In this document: positions 1 through 7,827 of the stretch, one piece after another
Position numbering within the stretch: position 1 is the stretch's first letter
How the letters are laid out: every line of letters starts with the position of its first letter
Origin: Planctomycetota bacterium
GTDB lineage: Bacteria > Planctomycetota > JAJSAM01 > JAJVHW01
Direction of reading: 5' to 3'
DNA: 38,193 bases
Assembly: GCA_021776825.1 (NCBI GenBank)
Contig: JAJFFG010000072.1
Location: 1 to 38,193 of the forward strand
Position numbers and translations under genes: made by a program
Notes under the pieces: generated by a model
What the model was told of the DNA's origin: nothing
What the model saw: the letters and a program-made list of their open reading frames with translations, nothing else
Databases searched by the model: none

Positions 1-158
1 TGATCGGCGGCGGGGAATTCACGCCGCCGAGACAGCCCGCGGTGACCGAGCGCGTAGCTCGAGCCTGGGCCGCGCCCGGCGAACGCCTCTTCCGCATGGG
101 CACGGGCAGTGCGTCTCCTCGTGCGCCGGGACGGTGCCGCCCGGTCAGGAGGTGACGG

Positions 159-1514
159 ATGACACGCCATCGGCTCACGATCGTGACGCTGGGACTGGCC
201 CTTGCGTTCGCGACTCCCGCCAGCGCAGGCGACGAGTCACGGGACGACGACTCTGTCTCGCGCGAGGAGTTCGACGAGTTGCGGAGGGCCCACGAGGCGC
301 TGCGCCGGGAGATGTCGACGCTTCGCGAGGAGCAGCCGCCCTCCAACATGACGGCGCTGGAGGCGGCGATCAGCAGCCTCGAACAAGAGGTCGACTGGGT
401 CACGGCCCGAACGGATGCCTGGCGCCCGGGCGAACGGTCGTTCGTCGTGAACGGGTTCACGCGCGCCGGGTACTCGAATCCCAACAACGACAACTCGTCG
501 TTCTCCGCGGGCTTCTTCCCGGTCTTCGTCTACCGGCTCGACGACCGGCTCCTGTTCGAGGCCGAGCTACACGTGATGGCTGGGAGCGGCGGCACGGGCG
601 TCGAGCTGTCGTACGCCCACACCTCCTACATCGTCGGCGATGCGCTGACCCTCGGCGCCGGCAAGTTCCTCAGTCCGTTCGGGACGTTCCAGGAGCGGCT
701 GCACCCAGCGTGGATCAACAAGCTGCCGAGCAATCCCCTCGTGTACGCCCACGGTGCCGGGATCGCACCGGAGGCCATGACCGGCGTGCAGGCCCGAGGT
801 GCCATGCGCCTCGGCGAGACGGATGGGAAGTTCACGTACGCGGCGTGGGTGACGAACGGCCCCTCGCTGTCCGACGCGAACACGCTCGCCGGCGACGCCG
901 CCGCCGCCGCGGGTGGTCATGATGCCCACAAGGCTCCGGTTCCCCCCGAGTTCCGCGAATCCCTTACGGGCCGCCTCGACTTCGACGACGGAGGCGACAG
1001 CAACGGGAACAAGACGTTCGGAACGCGGTTGGCGTACCTCCCGGTGCCCTGGATCGAGATCGGAGGCTCGTACTGGGCCGGGGACGCCGACCCGACGGGC
1101 TCGATCTTCGAGGGCGGCGACTTCCGGCTGACCGGTCTCGATCTGGTCGTGCAACACCGAGACGTCGAGTCGATCGGCGGGAACCTCGAGTTCCGGGCCG
1201 AGTACATCGAGTCCGACGTCGACAACGGGCACCTGCCGTTCAACAATCGTCGCAGCGGCGGATACGCGCAGGTCGCGTATCGTCCGCAGCAACTGGACGC
1301 AACGGTTCTCAACGACCTCGAGTTCGCCGTGCGCCATGACTGGCTGAAGGAGCCGGGCGGGGTCGATCACCTGAACGACATCGACGTGTGGACCGTCGGC
1401 GTCAGCTACTGGCTGTCGACGACCGCCGCCGTGAAGGTCGCCGTCCAGAAGAAGGACGTCGAGCGGCTGGGTGACGAGTCCTCCGTCGTGTTCGAACTGG
1501 CCATGGGGTTCTAG
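159..1514 (+). CDS. Outer-membrane porin-like beta-barrel protein
   Basis: The protein has 451 residues. It starts with a Sec signal peptide (hydrophobic core about residues 8-20, cleavage after ASA near 23), followed by a charged, probably coiled-coil segment at about 28-85. Trimeric porins often carry such a periplasmic coiled coil. The remainder alternates aromatic and hydrophobic residues in the manner of barrel strands, with stretches such as VNGFTRAGYSNPN and GAGKFLSPFGTFQERLHP, and the chain ends in the typical C-terminal Phe (ELAMGF). By family it should form a diffusion channel in the outer membrane; the substrate cannot be read. The ATG follows an excellent Shine-Dalgarno (AGGAGGTGA, from about 147). 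No partner genes adjoin it, and a GC-rich hairpin lies just downstream. A phosphate- or sugar-selective porin subtype is possible. Confidence 0.8.
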   Translation: MTRHRLTIVTLGLALAFATPASAGDESRDDDSVSREEFDELRRAHEALRREMSTLREEQPPSNMTALEAAISSLEQEVDWVTARTDAWRPGERSFVVNGFTRAGYSNPNNDNSSFSAGFFPVFVYRLDDRLLFEAELHVMAGSGGTGVELSYAHTSYIVGDALTLGAGKFLSPFGTFQERLHPAWINKLPSNPLVYAHGAGIAPEAMTGVQARGAMRLGETDGKFTYAAWVTNGPSLSDANTLAGDAAAAAGGHDAHKAPVPPEFRESLTGRLDFDDGGDSNGNKTFGTRLAYLPVPWIEIGGSYWAGDADPTGSIFEGGDFRLTGLDLVVQHRDVESIGGNLEFRAEYIESDVDNGHLPFNNRRSGGYAQVAYRPQQLDATVLNDLEFAVRHDWLKEPGGVDHLNDIDVWTVGVSYWLSTTAAVKVAVQKKDVERLGDESSVVFELAMGF

Positions 1515-1540
1515 CCCCGGGCCAGGGCCCGATCGTCAGC

Positions 1541-1561
1541 GGGGGGCGCGGCGCGCCCCCC
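1541..1561 (+). terminator. GC-rich hairpin after porin gene
   Basis: A near-perfect inverted repeat pairs GGGGGGCGC with GCGCCCCCC around a very short loop, 27 bp past the porin stop. Pyrimidine-rich sequence follows but there is no true T-run. It probably ends or attenuates porin transcription. Confidence 0.45.
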
Positions 1562-1670
1562 TTCCTCCCGCGCGCACTGCTGCCCATCAGCGGTGCGCGC
1601 ATCTTCGTTCCGGATGCGCGGTCGTGGCACAGTCCGTCGTGCGGTGTCGTCCGCCGCCAGGAGGCCCGTG

Positions 1671-1952
1671 ATGGACTGGAAGATCGTGCTCTCGACGTTC
1701 GGAGTCGTGTTCCTCGCCGAGCTCGGTGACAAGACCCAACTCGCCACGTTCGGCGTGTCGGCCGGGAACGCCGGCGGGCGGTGGGCCGTCTTTGTCGGCA
1801 GCGCCCTCGCGCTCGTGGCGGCGAGTGCGCTCGCCGTGGGCGCCGGCGCGCTGGTCGGCCAGGTCGTGCCCGCACGCTTGCTGGAACGGGTCGGCGGCGC
1901 GGCGTTCATCGCGCTCGGCGCCTGGATGCTCTGGCGCTCCTCCGGCGCGTGA
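1671..1952 (+). CDS. GDT1/TMEM165 (UPF0016) family membrane protein, single-repeat form
   Basis: The 93-residue product consists of one GDT1 repeat. It has the family signature ELGDKT at residues 17-22, and hydrophobic helices before it (about 5-16), in the middle (about 35-60) and near the end (about 70-88). Family members are inner-membrane cation transporters linked to manganese or calcium export and pH homeostasis. The acidic ExGD(K/R) motif is the proposed cation site. Full-length homologues carry two such repeats, whereas this has one. Short bacterial forms exist and are thought to work as oligomers or pairs, and no second half lies nearby. The ATG was chosen because AGGAGG lies 7 nt upstream; upstream in-frame codons lack this signal. 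Confidence 0.8.
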   Translation: MDWKIVLSTFGVVFLAELGDKTQLATFGVSAGNAGGRWAVFVGSALALVAASALAVGAGALVGQVVPARLLERVGGAAFIALGAWMLWRSSGA

Positions 1953-2006
1953 GCCGGGTCGACGCCGAACTCTTCCGACCCGCGGCGGGCGCTCCGAACG
2001 ATCTTC

Positions 2007-2085
2007 TGATGCAAGTGCATCATGTTGGTCGCGCACGCACCAACGCATCCTGATCAGCATGCCGCAACGGGGGCGCATCGCGCCC
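2007..2085 (+). promoter_or_regulatory. Structured leader ahead of DAHP synthase gene
   Basis: Three inverted repeats lie in series upstream of the aroF-like gene: the perfect palindrome TGATGCAAGTGCATCA (2007-2022), GTTGGT/ACCAAC around a 9-nt loop (2024-2044), and GGGCGC/GCGCCC with loop ATC (2071-2085) followed by TTC. The first could be an operator. The last could end transcription from the upstream gene or act as an attenuator. A 14-codon reading frame at 2009-2053 has no Phe, Tyr or Trp codons, so a classical aromatic leader peptide is not supported. Confidence 0.35.
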
Positions 2086-2115
2086 TTCGGAGCGGTGGGG
2101 AACAGGAGCTGAAGC

Positions 2116-3024
2116 ATGCCGCACGCCGCTCGCGAGACGCACCCGACGGCGACGATCTGCCACAACGACTCTCCGTACCGGCGCGTGCGCCGTGTCGCGC
2201 ACCCGGCGCATCGTGGCGCGCGCACGACACGCCCGGTCCAGATCGGCGACGTCACCGTCGGCGATGGTCACGCGACCGTGATCGCCGGTCCCTGCGCAGT
2301 CGAGAGCACGGAGCAGACGCTCGCCATCGCGCACGCATGCCGCGCCGCTGGCGCCGACATGCTGCGCGGTGGCGCGTTCAAGCCCCGCACCAGCCCCTAC
2401 GACTTCCAGGGGCTCGGCCGCCGCGGACTCGAGATCCTGGCGAGGGCGCGCCAGGAGACTGGGTTGCCCGTCGTCACGGAGGCGCTCGACCCGCGGCACG
2501 TCGCACTGGTCGCGGAGTTCGCCGACTGCATCCAGATCGGCGCGCGGAACATGCAGAACTTCCCGCTGCTGACCGAGGCCGGGCGGAGCGGGAAGCCGGT
2601 GCTCCTCAAGCGCCACTGGGCCGCAACTCTGACGGAGTGGCTCTGCGCCGCGGAGTACATCGCGGTCGAGGGCAACTACGACATCGTCCTGTGCGAGCGC
2701 GGCATCCGCTCGTTCACGGCGGGGTCGTACAACCGCAACACGCTCGATCTCAACGTGATCGACGCGCTGCGCCGGGAGACGTTCCTGCCCGTGATCGTGG
2801 ATCCGAGTCACGGCACGGGTGACGACCGACTCGTGCCGGGGGCGTCGCTCGCCGGCATCGCCGCCGGGGCGCACGGGCTGATCATCGAGGTCATCGCCGA
2901 GGACACCGATCCGCAGGCACCGCTTTGCGACGGCGACCAGTCCATCCGGCCCTCGGTGCTCCGCGAGATCACGCGTCGCGTTCGTTCCCTGGTCGAGGAC
3001 CCGATTACGAGTCGCGCGCCGTGA
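2116..3024 (+). CDS. aroF: 3-deoxy-7-phosphoheptulonate (DAHP) synthase, class I beta
   Basis: This enzyme condenses phosphoenolpyruvate with erythrose 4-phosphate, the first step of the shikimate pathway. The 302-residue protein has the AroA-I-beta/KDO8P synthase barrel: AGPCAVES at 57-64 (Cys60 is the expected metal ligand), RGGAFKPRTSPY at 84-95, then QIGARNMQNF, KRHWAATLTEW, and DPSHGTG near the C-terminus. KPRTSPY and the DPSHGTG context favour DAHP synthase over KDO8P synthase. The N-terminal 45 residues are Arg/His-rich and do not resemble the ferredoxin-like or chorismate-mutase regulatory domains of some relatives. The ATG follows AGGAG by 8 nt. Its stop overlaps the next gene's start by 4 bp, so it may head the following operon. 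Confidence 0.88.
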   Translation: MPHAARETHPTATICHNDSPYRRVRRVAHPAHRGARTTRPVQIGDVTVGDGHATVIAGPCAVESTEQTLAIAHACRAAGADMLRGGAFKPRTSPYDFQGLGRRGLEILARARQETGLPVVTEALDPRHVALVAEFADCIQIGARNMQNFPLLTEAGRSGKPVLLKRHWAATLTEWLCAAEYIAVEGNYDIVLCERGIRSFTAGSYNRNTLDLNVIDALRRETFLPVIVDPSHGTGDDRLVPGASLAGIAAGAHGLIIEVIAEDTDPQAPLCDGDQSIRPSVLREITRRVRSLVEDPITSRAP

Positions 3025-4709
3025 CGGCGACGATGCGCGGCGTCAACGTGCTGCTCGCTGCTCTCGCAGGAGCGGCCTGCGGCCCGACCGCGCCGTCGGC
3101 CATCCCACGGACGCTGGCGGACAGCGTCTCGCTCCCCGCACCGGCTGCGGGCGAAGACGATCTCCTCGTCGACGTGCTGGCCGCGTCGGGCATCGAGGTT
3201 CGGCACGTCGTCGCCGATGGCCGCCTCGACACGCTGATCGAGAGCATCGGCAGCGGCGTCACGACGTTCGACGCCGATGGTGACGGTCGACTCGACCTGT
3301 ACTTCCTCGCGCAGGGCTGGCGCGACGGCGTCAGCTCCGGCGATCCCTCGGACGCAGACAGCCGCAATCGCTTGTATCGCAATCTCGGGGACTTCCGCTT
3401 CGAGGACGTTACCGACTCCGCCGGCGTGGGTGACGACGGCTATGGCTTCATGGCGGTTGCCGCCGACCTCGACGACGACGGTCACTGCGACCTGTTCGTG
3501 CTGAACGACGGTCCGAACGTGCTCTACCGCAATCGCGGAGATGGCACGTTCGAGGACGTGACGGTCGCGGCGGGTGTCGCCGGCGACGCGTGCTCGGTGG
3601 CCGGAGCGGTGCTCGACGCCGACGCCGACGGACTGCTCGACCTGTACGTCGGCAACTACGTCGACTTCGACGACTCCTATCGCCTCCACTACGCGCCGGA
3701 CGTCTTCCCTGGTCCCCTCGCGTTCGCGCCGCAGGACGACGTGCTGCTGCTGAACGGTCGCGACGGCTCGTTCCGCGATGCCACCGCTGGATCGGGGCTG
3801 GACGTGCCGGCCGCCCGCGCAATGGGGGTGAGCGTTCTCGACGCCAACGGTGACGGGCGCCTGGACCTGTACGTCGCCAACGACGCGACGGCGAACTTCC
3901 TGTTCCTCGCCGAGGACGACGGCAGCTTCCGCGAGTGTGCAGCCGAAGCCGGAGTGGCCTTCGGAATGCATGGCGACGCGACGGCGGCGATGGCGGCAGC
4001 GGTCGGGGACGTGAACGGCGACGGTCGCCACGACCTGCACGTCACCGATTCCGCCTACGGATCGCTGTTCGTCCGTGTCGGCGACGCCCTGTTCGAGGAT
4101 CGTATCCTGATGTCGGGGATCGCTGCACCGTCGGGACAGTGGGTCTCGTGGGGCAGCGGGTTCCTCGACGCGGACCTCGACGGCGACCTCGACCTGTTCA
4201 TCGCGAACGGGGACCTGCATCGCCCGACGGGCCGTCCGGATCTGCTCCTGCGCGGGTTGGGCGAGGCGCGGTTCGAGGACGTCTCCGCCGAGGCGGGCGC
4301 GTGGTTCCGTGCGGAGCGAATGGCGCGCGGCGCGGCGCTCGCCGATCTGGACGACGACGGTCGCATGGACGTGGTCGTGTGCCATCTCGCCGACACCCCG
4401 GCCCTGCTCCGCGGCCGTGCGCCGATCGGACGGCACTCCGTGACGCTCGACCTGCGTGCGCGACCGGGGTGTGCGTCAGCGATCGGGGCGCGCGTCGTGA
4501 TCTCGTGTGGCGGACGACGCCATGTGCGCACCCTCGTTCCGCGTCTGGGATACCTCTCACAGGGCGACCCACGGCTCGTGGTCGGCCTCGGCGAGTCCAC
4601 GCGCGTGGAACGCGTTGACGTCGTGTGGCCCGACGGCGAGCGTCAGACGTTTCACGGTCTCGACGTCGACCAGGTCGTGGTCCTGCGGCAGGCGGCGCAG
4701 GTGCGATGA
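3021..4709 (+). CDS. CRTAC1-family secreted protein (FG-GAP/VCBS repeats plus ASPIC/UnbV domain)
   Basis: The 562-residue protein has a short hydrophobic N-terminus ending LAGAACG, so it may be a lipoprotein, although the lipobox is weak. At least seven repeats of the FG-GAP/VCBS type follow, with calcium-loop signatures such as DADGDGRLDLYF, DLDDDGHCDLFV, DANGDGRLDLYV and DVNGDGRHDLHV. They should form an integrin-like propeller. The C-terminal 75 residues (about GARVVISCGG to VVVLRQ) match the ASPIC/UnbV domain, and this combination defines the CRTAC1 family. The function of bacterial members is poorly known; an extracytoplasmic binding role is inferred. GTG 3021 gives a 4-bp GTGA overlap with aroF; ATG 3033 is the alternative start. 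Confidence 0.85.
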   Translation: MTATMRGVNVLLAALAGAACGPTAPSAIPRTLADSVSLPAPAAGEDDLLVDVLAASGIEVRHVVADGRLDTLIESIGSGVTTFDADGDGRLDLYFLAQGWRDGVSSGDPSDADSRNRLYRNLGDFRFEDVTDSAGVGDDGYGFMAVAADLDDDGHCDLFVLNDGPNVLYRNRGDGTFEDVTVAAGVAGDACSVAGAVLDADADGLLDLYVGNYVDFDDSYRLHYAPDVFPGPLAFAPQDDVLLLNGRDGSFRDATAGSGLDVPAARAMGVSVLDANGDGRLDLYVANDATANFLFLAEDDGSFRECAAEAGVAFGMHGDATAAMAAAVGDVNGDGRHDLHVTDSAYGSLFVRVGDALFEDRILMSGIAAPSGQWVSWGSGFLDADLDGDLDLFIANGDLHRPTGRPDLLLRGLGEARFEDVSAEAGAWFRAERMARGAALADLDDDGRMDVVVCHLADTPALLRGRAPIGRHSVTLDLRARPGCASAIGARVVISCGGRRHVRTLVPRLGYLSQGDPRLVVGLGESTRVERVDVVWPDGERQTFHGLDVDQVVVLRQAAQVR

Positions 4710-5884
4710 GAGGCCGTGGCCTGCTCGCCGCCCTCATCGTCGTGATCGGGTGCACGCCGACACCGACGCCGCTGCTCACGCCCGGAGCCGTCGTCGTGGC
4801 GCGCGTGCCGCGCGGTGTCGAGCTGCTGCCGGACGCGCAGGCGCGCTTTCCCTCTGGCGCAACCGTTGTTCGCACGACGCTCGACGGAGCGGAGCTGCTG
4901 CTCTCGGATGGTCTCGACGCGGCCGGCGCTCCCGCCGTGCACTACGACGGCACGAGCATCCTGTTCGTGGGCCGTCGCACCCCCGACGAGAGCTTCGTCG
5001 TGTTCGAGTGCGCTGCGGATGGCTCGGGGCGCCGCGTCGTGGTGGATCACGGACGCGACTGCATCCGTGCGGACTTCCTTCCCGACGGACGGATCGTCTA
5101 CGCGGCCGAACTGGCGGGGCCGTCGCCGCTGCCGGAAGTGGCCCACGGCACGGCGCTGTTCGTCGCCGACGGCGACGGCGGACCGGGCGTTCGCATCACG
5201 TTCGGCGCGGGACTGGACTGTGACCCCGCCGTGCTCGACGACGGGCGTGTGGTGTTCTCGTCGTGGCGTCCCGCCGCGGGACGGCTCGGGTTGTTCACGG
5301 TGCATCCGGACGGCACGGGCTACGCCGCGTTCCATCTGCCGGACGGGCACGCGGTGCTTCCCCGCCAGGCCGCAACGCGCGACGTGGACTTCGTGCTGCT
5401 CACGGAGGACGCGCTGCGCACGATGAGCGCCGACTGGGACGCACCGATGAGCGTCGCGAGCGACGCGCCCGCGCCGGATGCCATCGAGTTGCGCGGGCGT
5501 CCGCGGGCGCAGGGGCATCTGTCATCGGTCCGCCCGGGGGGCGCGTACGGCACGCTGATCTGTGTGGATGCGCGCCGCACCGGTTCGAAGGCGGCGACGC
5601 GAGCACGCTTCGTCTTCGCCGACACCGGGCAGGGTCTGGGAGTCGTCCCCCTCGAGAGCGACGGCTCGTTCGCCGTTCGGGTTCCCGCCGACACGCCGCT
5701 TCGGATCGAGCTCCTCGACGCGGCGGGCGCGGTGCGCGCCTCCGAGATGGCGTCCCTCTGGGTGCGTCCCGGCGAGGTCCGTGTGTGCGTCTCGTGTCAC
5801 GACGACGTCGAGACGGCGCCCCCGAACGTGCGGCCCGCGGCCGTGCTCGGCGAGCCGATGGATCTGACGCGAGGCGGCCAGTGA
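4706..5884 (+). CDS. Haem-binding lipoprotein with propeller; possibly HzsA-like C-terminal module
   Basis: The 392-residue product begins MRGRGLLAALIVVIGC, with a clear lipobox (V-I-G-C), so it is a lipoprotein exported to the periplasmic side. Residues 30-270 contain WD/PD40-type propeller strands (DGTSILFVGRRTPDESFVVF, DDGRVVFSSWRP, VHPDGTGYAAFHLPDG). The C-terminal part has one c-type haem motif, CVSCH at 361-365, in the setting RPGEVRVCVSCHDD then an Ala/Pro-rich stretch. From memory this resembles the end of proteins related to the hydrazine synthase alpha subunit. That assignment is tentative; no beta or gamma subunit is nearby, so hydrazine synthesis is not implied. ATGA overlaps couple it to the CRTAC1 gene upstream, and GTGA to the next haem protein. 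Confidence 0.65.
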   Translation: MRGRGLLAALIVVIGCTPTPTPLLTPGAVVVARVPRGVELLPDAQARFPSGATVVRTTLDGAELLLSDGLDAAGAPAVHYDGTSILFVGRRTPDESFVVFECAADGSGRRVVVDHGRDCIRADFLPDGRIVYAAELAGPSPLPEVAHGTALFVADGDGGPGVRITFGAGLDCDPAVLDDGRVVFSSWRPAAGRLGLFTVHPDGTGYAAFHLPDGHAVLPRQAATRDVDFVLLTEDALRTMSADWDAPMSVASDAPAPDAIELRGRPRAQGHLSSVRPGGAYGTLICVDARRTGSKAATRARFVFADTGQGLGVVPLESDGSFAVRVPADTPLRIELLDAAGAVRASEMASLWVRPGEVRVCVSCHDDVETAPPNVRPAAVLGEPMDLTRGGQ

Positions 5885-7827
5885 CGCGGTCGCGCCTGCG
5901 GTGGCTGTTCGGCGCCGTGCTCGCGCTCGCCACGCTGGGAGTCGCCGCGCGTGCGATGGCCGTGCAGCACGTTCGTGGCGTGACTGGATCCCAGGACGCT
6001 GGGCCCACGAACTGCCTCGCGTGCCACGCCGCGCCGGCGACGACGGAGCGCCCTTCGCTCGCGCAGCATGCGGCTCCGTTCGACATGACGGCTGATGCCG
6101 CGGGTGAGACTCTCTACGTGGCGTGTGGCCCGACACGGCGCGTCGCCGTCGTGGACGTGACGGCAGGGCGTCTCGCACGCTGGATCACTCTCGACGGCAC
6201 GCCGACTGGCGTCGCGCTCTCGCCCGACGGATCGGCTCTCGCGGTGTCGCTCGCCGACGTCGGAGCCGTCGTCATCGTCGACGCAGCCTCCGGACGCGAG
6301 CGGTCGCGCATCCACGTCGGGCTCGAGCCCGCCGGGCTCGCGTTCTCGAACGGTGGACGCACGCTCGTGGTGGCGAACGCCGGCTCGGGCGACGTGTCCG
6401 TCGTAGACGTCGCACTCGCCGCCGAGGAACTCCGCATCCCGGCGGGGCGGGAGCCGTTCCGCGTGGCGCTCGCGCCCGCCGGAGGCACGGTGGCGGTCGT
6501 GAGCCGGATGGCCTCGATCGGGCGCCCGGACGCCGTGCCGTACGCCGAGCTCACGCTGCTCGAGGAGGAATCGTCTCGCGTGCTGCGACGCGTCCGCCTC
6601 ACGTCGACGCACCTCGCGGAGGGGCTTGCGTTCTCGGCCGACGGGGAGCACGTCCTTGTCCCGGCGCTGCGCGTCCGCAACCTGCTTCCGATCACGCAGG
6701 TGGCGCGCGGCTGGGTCGTCTCTGGGGTCCTGTGCGTGGTGGCAACCAGGACGGGCGCGCTCTCCGTGCTCCCACTCGGCACGGTCAACCGTCCGTTCGC
6801 CGACCCCGCGGGCATCGCCGTCTCGGCAGACGGGGCACAGGCCTGGATCGCCTCGGGCGGCAGCGATTCGCTCGTCACCGTCGATCTACGCGCAGCTCTC
6901 CTCGCCGCGCCGATGTGCGGGGCGGGGGAGCCGGAGCACCAGGCACTCGCCCGGTCGTACCTGACGACGCGAACGAAGACTGCGGCGCAGCCCGGCGGCG
7001 TCGCACGCACCGGCGATCTGATCGCGGTGACGGAACGGCTCGCGGACTCCGTCGTCCTACTGCGCGCGGACGACCAGAGTGTGGTCGCGCGCATCCCTCT
7101 CGGTTCGTCGGAGCAGGACGACGCGGTGCAGCGCGGGGCGCGCGTGTTCCACGACGCGAGCTACGCGTTCCAGGGCGCGTTCTCGTGCCGCTCCTGTCAT
7201 CCGGACGGTCACACGGACGGCCTCACCTACGACTTCGACATCGACGGCGTCGGCCGCAACGTGGTGCTCAACCGGAGTCTGCGCGGCGTCAAGGGGACGG
7301 CGCCGTTCAAGTGGATCGGGCTGAACCCCACACTCGACCGCCAGTGCGGCGCCCGCTTTGCGATGGTGCTGACTCGCGCGGACGTGCTTCCGGAGGATCG
7401 ACTCGACGATCTCGTCGCGTTCCTCGAGTCGCTGCCGTCGCCGCGGCCGACCGGCGGGGGACAGGATGTCCCCGGTCTCGACGACGAGGCCGGGGGGCGC
7501 GGACGCGTCCTGTTCTTCCGCACGACACGCAAGGACGGCACCGAAATCGCTCCGGAGAACCGCTGCGTGACCTGTCATCCGCCGCCGAGGTACTCGAATC
7601 TCGCGCGTCACGACGTCGGCACCGGCACGCCGCTGGATGGCACCGGCACCTTCGATGCGCCCCACCTGACGGGCATCAGCCGTAAGGCCCCGTACCTGCA
7701 CGACGGTCGCGCCCGGTCGCTCGAGGAGATCTGGACGGCACCCGGGGTCGAGGACCGCCACGGTGTGGTCACGGACCTCAGCAAGGCAGACCTGAACGAC
7801 CTCGTCGAGTTCCTGCGAGGGCTGTGA
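5881..7827 (+). CDS. MauG/cytochrome c peroxidase-like multihaem protein with YVTN propeller
   Basis: The 648-residue protein starts with a signal peptide and then a first haem motif, CLACH (45-49). Residues 60-400 form YVTN/lactonase-type propeller blades (GVALSPDGSALAVSL, GLAFSNGGRTLVVANAGSGDVSVVD, GIAVSADGAQAWIASGG). The C-terminal third is the dihaem MauG/cytochrome c peroxidase fold, with CRSCH at 436-440 and CVTCH at 562-566. It also contains the family-like segments KGTAPFKWIG, FDAPHLTGISRKAPYLHDGRARSLEEIW and the ending DLVEFLRGL. Such proteins act in the periplasm as peroxidases or as oxidases that modify a partner protein. The GTG start overlaps the previous stop (GTGA). The adjoining haem lipoprotein is an obvious candidate redox partner (inference). 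Confidence 0.82.
   Translation: MTRSRLRWLFGAVLALATLGVAARAMAVQHVRGVTGSQDAGPTNCLACHAAPATTERPSLAQHAAPFDMTADAAGETLYVACGPTRRVAVVDVTAGRLARWITLDGTPTGVALSPDGSALAVSLADVGAVVIVDAASGRERSRIHVGLEPAGLAFSNGGRTLVVANAGSGDVSVVDVALAAEELRIPAGREPFRVALAPAGGTVAVVSRMASIGRPDAVPYAELTLLEEESSRVLRRVRLTSTHLAEGLAFSADGEHVLVPALRVRNLLPITQVARGWVVSGVLCVVATRTGALSVLPLGTVNRPFADPAGIAVSADGAQAWIASGGSDSLVTVDLRAALLAAPMCGAGEPEHQALARSYLTTRTKTAAQPGGVARTGDLIAVTERLADSVVLLRADDQSVVARIPLGSSEQDDAVQRGARVFHDASYAFQGAFSCRSCHPDGHTDGLTYDFDIDGVGRNVVLNRSLRGVKGTAPFKWIGLNPTLDRQCGARFAMVLTRADVLPEDRLDDLVAFLESLPSPRPTGGGQDVPGLDDEAGGRGRVLFFRTTRKDGTEIAPENRCVTCHPPPRYSNLARHDVGTGTPLDGTGTFDAPHLTGISRKAPYLHDGRARSLEEIWTAPGVEDRHGVVTDLSKADLNDLVEFLRGL

Noticed and set aside
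1..158. A 3' gene end at the left edge (the window begins with TGA)
   Set aside because: Only the stop triplet is visible, with no coding sequence before it, so no gene can be supported. The stretch otherwise holds only the porin Shine-Dalgarno.
2009..2053. A 14-codon leader peptide regulating aroF by attenuation
   Set aside because: It has no Phe, Tyr or Trp codons and overlaps a palindrome that explains the sequence as well.
4706..7827. A hydrazine synthase or anammox operon
   Set aside because: Only a short haem-tail resemblance exists; the beta and gamma subunits and hydroxylamine-oxidoreductase-like multihaem proteins are absent.
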